Shown piece by piece: positions 6,347 through 11,083 of a stretch of 11,083 nt of DNA. How positions within the stretch are numbered: position 1 is the first letter of the stretch; each line of letters starts with the position of its first letter. The notes under the pieces are model-generated. The model made no database searches. It had not been told where the DNA came from and saw only the letters and a list, made by a program, of their open reading frames with translations. Made by a program: the position numbers and the translations under genes. Location: NCBI GenBank assembly GCA_013044085.1, contig JABEVI010000069.1, forward strand, positions 1 through 11,083, in the 5' to 3' direction. This DNA comes from Steroidobacteraceae bacterium (GTDB taxonomy: Bacteria > Pseudomonadota > Gammaproteobacteria > Steroidobacterales > Steroidobacteraceae).

Positions 6347-7260
6347 GCCTCGAGTCCCGCCGCGTTCAACGCCGCATCACCATCGAGAAGCGCGTGTCGG
6401 CGGTCCGGATCGGCCGGGAATCCGTGTGCATCCAGCCGGCGCGACCAATGCGCGAAGATCCGCGCAGCCAGCGCCTCGCCGGGAGGCGCCGCCGCACGCG
6501 CGATCTCGACCATGGCCTCGACGTCCGCCTTCAGCTCCGCGCCGAGCCTCGGCACGTCATCCACCCGGCTGTAGTGCGTCAGGTAGATCGCGCTCGGCCG
6601 CAGGCCGAGCAGCCGGTCGATCGAGCCCAGCAATTGCGGCGGATCGAACTGGCTCGGTGTAGTCGTGGAAACGATGAACGCGCCGGCGGCCGTGTCGAAC
6701 TCCCGATAGCTCACCCCGAAGGTGTCGCCGCTGAACACCTCACGCGTGTCCGGGTCGACGGCGCTCAGGTGATGGAGCGCGTGACCCGGCGTGTGCAGCA
6801 GCTCGAAGTGGCGCCGGCCGATCGCGAGCCGGTGGCCGTCCTCGGCAATGACGATCCGATCGGCGGGCACGGCGCGCATTTCGCCGTACACCCGCTCGAA
6901 ATGTTCAGCCCCGTAGACCGCGCGCGTCGCGGCAACGAGGCGGGAGGTGTCGATGAGATGAGGGGCGCCGCGCGGATGCACGATGACTTTCGCCCGCGGC
7001 AGCGCCGCCGCGAGACGGCCAACGCCACCCGCGTGGTCCAAATGCACATGGGTGACGAGGATGGCTTCGACCGCATCCGGCTCCAGACCGAGCGCTTGGA
7101 GCGCCGCACACAGTCGCGGTACGGCGGCAGAGGGGCCAGTGTCGACGAACACCGCGCGGCCGCCATCGACGATGAGATGGCTCGCGTCCAACCGCGGCCG
7201 CAGATGGTGCGTGTCGATTGCGTACAGTCCGTCGCCGACCCGGGTCAAATCGGTATTCAT
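6322..7260 (-). CDS. Metallo-beta-lactamase-fold hydrolase
   Basis: Cytoplasmic MBL-fold hydrolase (312 aa from this start) with a complete di-metal site: H71-V-H73-L-D75-H76, H160 in HTPGH, D179 in FSGDTFG and H229 in YLTHY. A distinctive stretch SYREFDTAAGAFIVSTTTPSQFDP (184-207) marks a proteobacterial subfamily of unknown substrate. There is no signal peptide, so a periplasmic beta-lactamase role is unlikely; a thioester or other ester/lactone hydrolase is plausible. The ATG at 7258-7260 fits family N-termini (VGDGLYAID). Upstream ATGs at 7308 (with a GAGGG site, 328 aa) and 7326 (334 aa) are possible. It heads a minus-strand run into the PrpD-like gene, rsmG and parAB, and is divergent from the S9-like gene. 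Confidence 0.85.
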   Translation of the reverse strand: MNTDLTRVGDGLYAIDTHHLRPRLDASHLIVDGGRAVFVDTGPSAAVPRLCAALQALGLEPDAVEAILVTHVHLDHAGGVGRLAAALPRAKVIVHPRGAPHLIDTSRLVAATRAVYGAEHFERVYGEMRAVPADRIVIAEDGHRLAIGRRHFELLHTPGHALHHLSAVDPDTREVFSGDTFGVSYREFDTAAGAFIVSTTTPSQFDPPQLLGSIDRLLGLRPSAIYLTHYSRVDDVPRLGAELKADVEAMVEIARAAAPPGEALAARIFAHWSRRLDAHGFPADPDRRHALLDGDAALNAAGLEAWLSRTRR

Positions 7261-7361
7261 GCGCTCCAGCGTGGATCGTCCATCATTGAACTTGGGGGTC
7301 AGTATCATTGTCCCTCGAACCGACATTATCCTCGCCGCCTACGTACTTAGGAACGCTGAAA

Positions 7362-9317
7362 TTGGAAATAAACCGACTGCTGTCGACCGGGATCTTGGCT
7401 GTGGGCATGGCGTGGATCGGCCACAGCTGCTTTGCGGCTACGGCCGCACCGGGCATGGCGCCCAACGGCGGCGGCGTGCGGCCCGCGAACGCCAAACTCA
7501 TCGCCAGCCTCGCCTCCCGTCTCGCCGCGCACGGCGCAACGCCCCTCGGCTGGTCTGCGCGGGGAGAGTTGCTGATCGCCTCACGCACCGGACAAACGCG
7601 GCAGCTTAGCCTGCTCACCGATACCGCGGGCTCCGCGCACGTGAGACAAAGACCGTTGAGCTTCTTCCACAATCCCATCCGCGACGGCGCATTCTCGCCG
7701 AACCCCTGGCTGGACGAATTCCTGTTCACGAAGAACCGTGACGGTCGCGCCAACTACCGGTTGTACGTTCAGAGCACCGGCAGCCGGCACGCAAGCGCCC
7801 TGACCGCGGCGAAGAACGATGTCCGCGACGCGGTCTGGTCGAATTCCGGCAAACAACTGGCGTTCGCCGCTCATACGCGGGACGGCGAGAGCGTGGAGTT
7901 GATGGCACCGGAGGCGCGCGCCGTCGCGCGCGTCGTGGTCGCGGGCAGCGACGCCTATCCGGTGCCGCTCGATTGGTCGCCGGGCGATCGGCGGCTACTC
8001 GTGCGCTCCACCCTCGCGGACGGGGAGATACGGCTCTATACCATCGACATCGCAAGCGGGCAACGCCGTGACATCACCGCGCCGCACAACCGTGCCGCCA
8101 TTCCCGAAGCCCGGTTTTCCCGCGATGGGCTCGGTGTCTACCTGATCACGGCCGATGGCGCGAACTATCGCGGGCTGCACTACGTCGATCTTGCGACTGG
8201 CCGACAGTCGCTCGTTGCGCCGGGTGACGGCGGCGATGTCGAGCGCTTCGCCCTGTCGCGCGACGGCCGCCGGCTCGCCTACACGCAGATCGAAGGCGAC
8301 GGCGACCGGCTGCGCGTCGTCGATCTTGGCAAGCATCGAGAATTGCCACTGCCACCGTTGCCATCGGTGGGTCGAGTCGAGTCGCTGCACTTCGATCCGG
8401 CGGGCCGACGGCTCGCGTTCGCGTTCAGCGCGCCGAACCGCCCGCGCAATGCGTTCGTGATCGATCTGACCGGCGAACGGCTCGAGGCCTGGACTCACAA
8501 CGAACTCGGCGCGGTCAGTGCGGCTGAGTTCATCGCGCCGCGCTTGACACGGTTTCCCACCTTCGACAGCGTCGATGGCCGATCGCGGCAGCTCCCGGTC
8601 TACCTCTACGAGCCTGCGGGCGCGGGCAAACATCCGGCGCTGATCCTGTTTCACGCGGGCGCGGAAGGAGACTTCCGCCCCGAATTCAATCCATGGATTC
8701 AATTCGTCGTCCACGACCTGGGCTACGCGGTGGTCGCCCCGAATCTGCGTGGCTCTTCGGGATTCGGTGCCGGCTACGCGGCGCTCGGTGAGGGTTGGCG
8801 CCGCGCCGATGTCCTCAAAGACATCGGCGCGCTGCTCGTCTGGCTGCAGCGTCAACCCGGGATCGATGCCCACCGGGTCGTCGTCGCAGGCCGTGGGTAC
8901 GGAGGATACCTGGCGCTGATGGCGGCGGTGGATTACTCGGCGCGGCTGCGCGGCGTGGTCGATTTCGGTGGCATGACCGATCTGCCCACTTATCTGGACG
9001 ATCTGCGCCCGCCATGGCAGGCAATCGCACGCAGCCGATTCGGCGATGAGCGCGACCCGGGCGTGCGGCTTTTCCTGCGCGACTTGTCGCCACTCGCGCT
9101 CGCCGACCGCATCACGGTGCCCGCGCTGATCGCGCACGGCCGCAATGACCGGCGTGTGAACGTCAGTCAGTCGATGCAAATGGCGGATCTTCTTCGAAGC
9201 CGTCATGTCCGCGTCCGGGTGATGATCGCGCGTCACGAGGGCCGGCGCTTGCGCAGGCAGGCGGACCGAATCGCGTTTTACACGAAGTTTGCCCGCTTCC
9301 TGGACAAGGTCCGCTGA
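7362..9317 (+). CDS. Secreted S9-family peptidase-like protein with degenerate catalytic triad
   Basis: About 651 aa. An N-terminal signal peptide (INRLLSTGILAVGMAWIG then HSCFA) is followed by a TolB-like beta-propeller (about 60-380, with repeated SRDGRRLAY-type blades) and an S9 prolyl-oligopeptidase-type alpha/beta hydrolase domain (about 400-650). The hydrolase landmarks are clear: NLRGSSGFGAGY, DVLKDIGALLVWL and FGDERDPGVR. However, the nucleophile motif GxSYGGY reads GRGYGGY, with Gly at residue 512 (codon GGG, 8895-8897). The EGH histidine motif reads EGR (Arg628), and the oxyanion HGG reads HAG (431-433). Asp596 is kept. The protein therefore appears inactive as a serine peptidase. 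The start is uncertain: TTG at 7362 (AGGA nine bases upstream) gives a sensible signal peptide; TTG 7308 and ATG 7407 are alternatives. Confidence 0.85.
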   Translation: MEINRLLSTGILAVGMAWIGHSCFAATAAPGMAPNGGGVRPANAKLIASLASRLAAHGATPLGWSARGELLIASRTGQTRQLSLLTDTAGSAHVRQRPLSFFHNPIRDGAFSPNPWLDEFLFTKNRDGRANYRLYVQSTGSRHASALTAAKNDVRDAVWSNSGKQLAFAAHTRDGESVELMAPEARAVARVVVAGSDAYPVPLDWSPGDRRLLVRSTLADGEIRLYTIDIASGQRRDITAPHNRAAIPEARFSRDGLGVYLITADGANYRGLHYVDLATGRQSLVAPGDGGDVERFALSRDGRRLAYTQIEGDGDRLRVVDLGKHRELPLPPLPSVGRVESLHFDPAGRRLAFAFSAPNRPRNAFVIDLTGERLEAWTHNELGAVSAAEFIAPRLTRFPTFDSVDGRSRQLPVYLYEPAGAGKHPALILFHAGAEGDFRPEFNPWIQFVVHDLGYAVVAPNLRGSSGFGAGYAALGEGWRRADVLKDIGALLVWLQRQPGIDAHRVVVAGRGYGGYLALMAAVDYSARLRGVVDFGGMTDLPTYLDDLRPPWQAIARSRFGDERDPGVRLFLRDLSPLALADRITVPALIAHGRNDRRVNVSQSMQMADLLRSRHVRVRVMIARHEGRRLRRQADRIAFYTKFARFLDKVR

Positions 9318-9341
9318 GCGCCCGTCCAACCCCGGGGCGGT

Positions 9342-9359
9342 GCCGGCGCAGCCGCCGGC
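9342..9359. terminator. Hairpin between convergent genes
   Basis: GCCGGCG (9342-9348) and CGCCGGC (9353-9359) form a perfect seven-pair GC stem with loop CAGC. It sits in the 51-base gap between the converging S9-like and cytochrome genes. Neither side has a T-run, so it is at best an imperfect bidirectional terminator or an mRNA 3'-end stabiliser. Confidence 0.4.
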
Positions 9360-9368
9360 GGTCGCTGC

Positions 9369-10004
9369 TTACTTGCTGTCGGGCGTCGCGGTCGCCAGGG
9401 CCGAGTGTTGGCTGGCGAACCAGTGGGCGACGATGCGCACGTCGGCCTCGCTGGAAAGCGAACGTGCCATGCCCATCATGATCGGGTTCTTGCGCCGCCC
9501 GCTTCGATATTGGTCGAGCGCCTGGATCAAGTAATCCTCGTGCTGTCCGGCGAGAATCGGCGGCTTCGGTACCAGGGGCGCCGCGATCCCGGTGCCGTTC
9601 GCACCATGGCACGCCGCACAGGTTTGGGCCTGGGGCGGCATCTTGCCGGTCAGCTGCGTGCTTGGCGCAATCGGCTCGGGTCCCTGCAGGTAGGCGGCAA
9701 TATCCTCCATGTCCTGGTCGGACAGGGAGCTGGCCTGCGCATGCATGGTCGGGTGTGGCCGCTCGCCGGCCTTGTACTCATGCAACGCGGCGATGATGTA
9801 AGCGGCATGCTGATGGCGCAGCTTCGGCACGCGATACGCCGGATAGGCGTTTCGGTAGTTGGGGATGCCGTGACAGCCGTAACAGGTATAGAACTTCTTC
9901 TTGCCGAGCGCCGCATTACCGGTGGCGTGTGCACACAGCGAGAAACTCAGCCCCATCAAGACACCGGCCAAGAGCCAAGTCCGGCCATACGATCCCTGCT
10001 GCAT
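9369..10004 (-). CDS. Diheme c-type cytochrome, c4-like
   Basis: Secreted diheme cytochrome c (211 aa) for periplasmic electron transfer. A Sec signal peptide (residues 1-27, hydrophobic core WLLAGVLMGLSFSL, likely cut after AHA) is followed by two similar domains, each with a haem-attachment motif: C41-YG-CH and C129-AA-CH. Candidate axial Met ligands are M87 (HPTM) and one of M176/M177/M179 (NPIMMGM). The repeats LxDQDMEDIAAYL and LSSEADVRIVAHWF are the c4-type helices before each domain end. The ATG at 10002-10004 was chosen for its GGAG site and for placing the signal peptide at the N-terminus; a longer frame to 10109 has no support. c4 cytochromes usually feed terminal oxidases; the partner is not in this window. 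Confidence 0.92.
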   Translation of the reverse strand: MQQGSYGRTWLLAGVLMGLSFSLCAHATGNAALGKKKFYTCYGCHGIPNYRNAYPAYRVPKLRHQHAAYIIAALHEYKAGERPHPTMHAQASSLSDQDMEDIAAYLQGPEPIAPSTQLTGKMPPQAQTCAACHGANGTGIAAPLVPKPPILAGQHEDYLIQALDQYRSGRRKNPIMMGMARSLSSEADVRIVAHWFASQHSALATATPDSK

Positions 10005-10085
10005 CTGGTTCTCCAAGCCGTTGGGGCGAAAGGGACGGTCGATCTTAAGGTTTGGCATTCGAAAAAGCCATTCGCAAACACGCAT

Positions 10086-10117
10086 GGCGCGCGGCGGCGG
10101 GGATTTCAACGCGCGCC
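10086..10117 (-). terminator. Hairpin across the end of the solute-binding protein gene
   Basis: GGCGCGCG (10086-10093) and CGCGCGCC (10110-10117) form a perfect eight-pair stem. Its 16-base loop contains the stop codon (10106-10108) of the solute-binding protein gene. There is no immediate T-run; the nearest is five Ts about 20 bases further on. It may separate this gene from the cytochrome gene downstream, but the evidence is structural only. Confidence 0.35.
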
Positions 10118-11083
10118 GCCGCTTGCGGTCACCGCGAGATCCTTGTCGTAAACCACGTCCATCGCGTTGTCCCGCCAGCCGTGCACCGAAGCGGCGACCA
10201 GGTGCTTGGCGACGTAATAGAACAACGGCACGACTGGCTGATCGTGCAACATCAGTGCCTCGGCCTGCGCGAGCCGGTCCGCGCGCCGTGTCGGATCCAC
10301 CTGCGCATCGGCCCGGCGAAGCCAGGCGTCGTAGGCGGGGTTCGAGTAGCGGGGTAGATTGATGCCGAAACCACTTCGTAATACCTGCAGGAAGCTGAAA
10401 GGGTCTTCATAGTCGGCAACCCAGCTGGCGCGAAACACCTCGGTCACCCTCGCTTGGTCGATGTCCTGAACCAGCTCTTTGTAATCCTCGGCGTGCAGCG
10501 TCGTATCCACGTTCAGGGCACTCTTCCACATGGCCGCAACCGCGACCGCGATCCGCTCGTGCAACTCCCCCGTGTTGTACCGTAAGCCGACGCGCAAAGG
10601 CCCGGCGCCGAGGCGCGCCGCGGCGAGCAGCGCCCGGGCCCGCGCGATGCGTTCGCTCATCGGCCAGCGGGCATAGGCCGGCAGCGGTGGCGTGTATCCC
10701 GGGATTCCCGGCGGTACGAAGGTGTAGGCCGGGCGCTCGCCACCACCGGTGACCGATGCGACCAGCCGCTCACGGTCGATCACCATCGAGAGCGCCCGGC
10801 GCAGTTTTCTCGCATGCCTGAACGGCGGCCGTGTCAGATTGAAGCCGAGGTAATAGACGGCCAGCTCAGGCGAGACGTGCAATCGCCCGGGCAGGTGTCT
10901 TTCGACCCAGCGGTAATCGTCGGGCGGAATCGTCGAGGTGATGTCGAGATCACCGGCCCGGAAGGCGCTCAGTTCGGCGCTCGGATCCGCGGTCGTAATG
11001 TAATCGATGCGGTCGATGCGGGTCGCCGCGTTGTTCCAATACCTGCGGTTGCGGACCGCGACCAGGTGCGAGCCGAACACCCA
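10106..11083 (-). CDS. ABC transporter peptide-type solute-binding protein, C-terminal part
   Basis: C-terminal 325 codons of a family 5 extracellular solute-binding protein (OppA/DppA/MppA type), the periplasmic binder of a peptide or similar importer. The N-terminus, including any signal peptide, lies beyond 11083. The frame is open to the window edge, where it reads WVFGSHLVAVRNRRYWN, the usual strand before the N-x-x-Y-W motif. Other family features are FRAGDLDITSTIPPDDY, the YYLGFNLTRPPFRH hinge segment and RRALSMVIDRERLV. The C-terminal end has LAQAEALMLHDQPVVPLFYY. No permease or ATPase gene is visible; they may lie beyond the window. Substrate specificity cannot be told from this fragment. 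The cytochrome gene starts 101 bases downstream. Confidence 0.92.
   Translation of the reverse strand, partial: WVFGSHLVAVRNRRYWNNAATRIDRIDYITTADPSAELSAFRAGDLDITSTIPPDDYRWVERHLPGRLHVSPELAVYYLGFNLTRPPFRHARKLRRALSMVIDRERLVASVTGGGERPAYTFVPPGIPGYTPPLPAYARWPMSERIARARALLAAARLGAGPLRVGLRYNTGELHERIAVAVAAMWKSALNVDTTLHAEDYKELVQDIDQARVTEVFRASWVADYEDPFSFLQVLRSGFGINLPRYSNPAYDAWLRRADAQVDPTRRADRLAQAEALMLHDQPVVPLFYYVAKHLVAASVHGWRDNAMDVVYDKDLAVTASGGAR

Noticed and set aside
5947..7350. A 467-codon open frame on the plus strand opposite the MBL and PrpD-like genes
   Set aside because: Its composition is extreme in Arg and no family is recognised. The minus-strand frames carry intact family motifs, so this is a shadow.
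7362..7450. Possible lipoprotein signal (GHSC) in the S9-like protein
   Set aside because: A lipobox needs Leu/Val/Ile three residues before the Cys and small residues after it. Here the order is Gly-His-Ser-Cys. A standard signal peptidase I site is a better fit.
7633..7648. CACGTGAGACA, resembling the right half of parS
   Set aside because: The left arm does not match at all, and the site is inside the coding region of the S9-like protein.
8647..8655. TGTTTCACG, the left half of the ParB site parS
   Set aside because: The other half reads CGGGCGC rather than TGAAACA (10 of 16 bases in all), and the sequence encodes a conserved part of the S9-like hydrolase domain. It is most likely chance.
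7995..9329. A 444-codon open frame on the minus strand opposite the S9-like gene
   Set aside because: It is antisense to a clear signal-peptide/propeller/hydrolase gene, shows no recognisable domain and is rich in Arg, His and Asp. It is a shadow frame caused by high GC content.
10025..10075. Promoter for the cytochrome gene (TAAGAT with an upstream TGGCTT)
   Set aside because: The -10 matches at four of six positions and the -35 at about two. That is too weak to annotate.

Overview
This is a high-GC stretch of bacterial chromosome, most likely from a gammaproteobacterium (a betaproteobacterium is possible). The evidence is the conserved block rsmG-parA-parB-atpI-atpB-atpE-atpF-atpH-atpA, all on the minus strand, with proteobacterial AtpB, AtpE and ParB sequences. 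I cannot place it at genus level. No gene-free stretch exceeds 300 bases, and I see no RNA gene, CRISPR array, insertion sequence or plasmid/phage gene.

Layout from low to high coordinates. Positions 1-2875 hold the first six genes of the F1Fo ATP synthase operon, read right to left (atpI, B, E, F, H, and the first 50 codons of atpA). A 187-base gap (2876-3062) holds a near-consensus sigma-70-type promoter for that operon and a leader with small hairpins. Positions 3063-5451 hold parB, parA and rsmG, which handle chromosome partitioning and 16S rRNA methylation. Upstream of rsmG, where mnmG is the usual neighbour, lie a protein related to 2-methylcitrate dehydratase (5444-6346) and a metallo-beta-lactamase-fold hydrolase (6322-7260). 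The overlaps between these genes suggest one transcript from the hydrolase gene to parB.

A secreted S9-type peptidase-like protein reads divergently on the plus strand (7362-9317). It converges on a diheme c4-type cytochrome c (9369-10004, minus). Next comes the C-terminal part of an oligopeptide/dipeptide-type solute-binding protein (10106-11083, minus), which runs off the window.

The two most unusual items are apparent pseudoenzymes close to each other. The PrpD-related protein keeps the family's N-terminal part and extreme C-terminal tail. It lacks the middle domain and every residue that aligns with known catalytic positions. The S9 protein has Gly in place of the nucleophilic Ser, Arg in place of the catalytic His and a changed HGG oxyanion motif, while both of its domains look intact. 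These calls rest on alignment from memory and should be verified with real alignments. I found no convincing new multi-gene defence or mobile system here.
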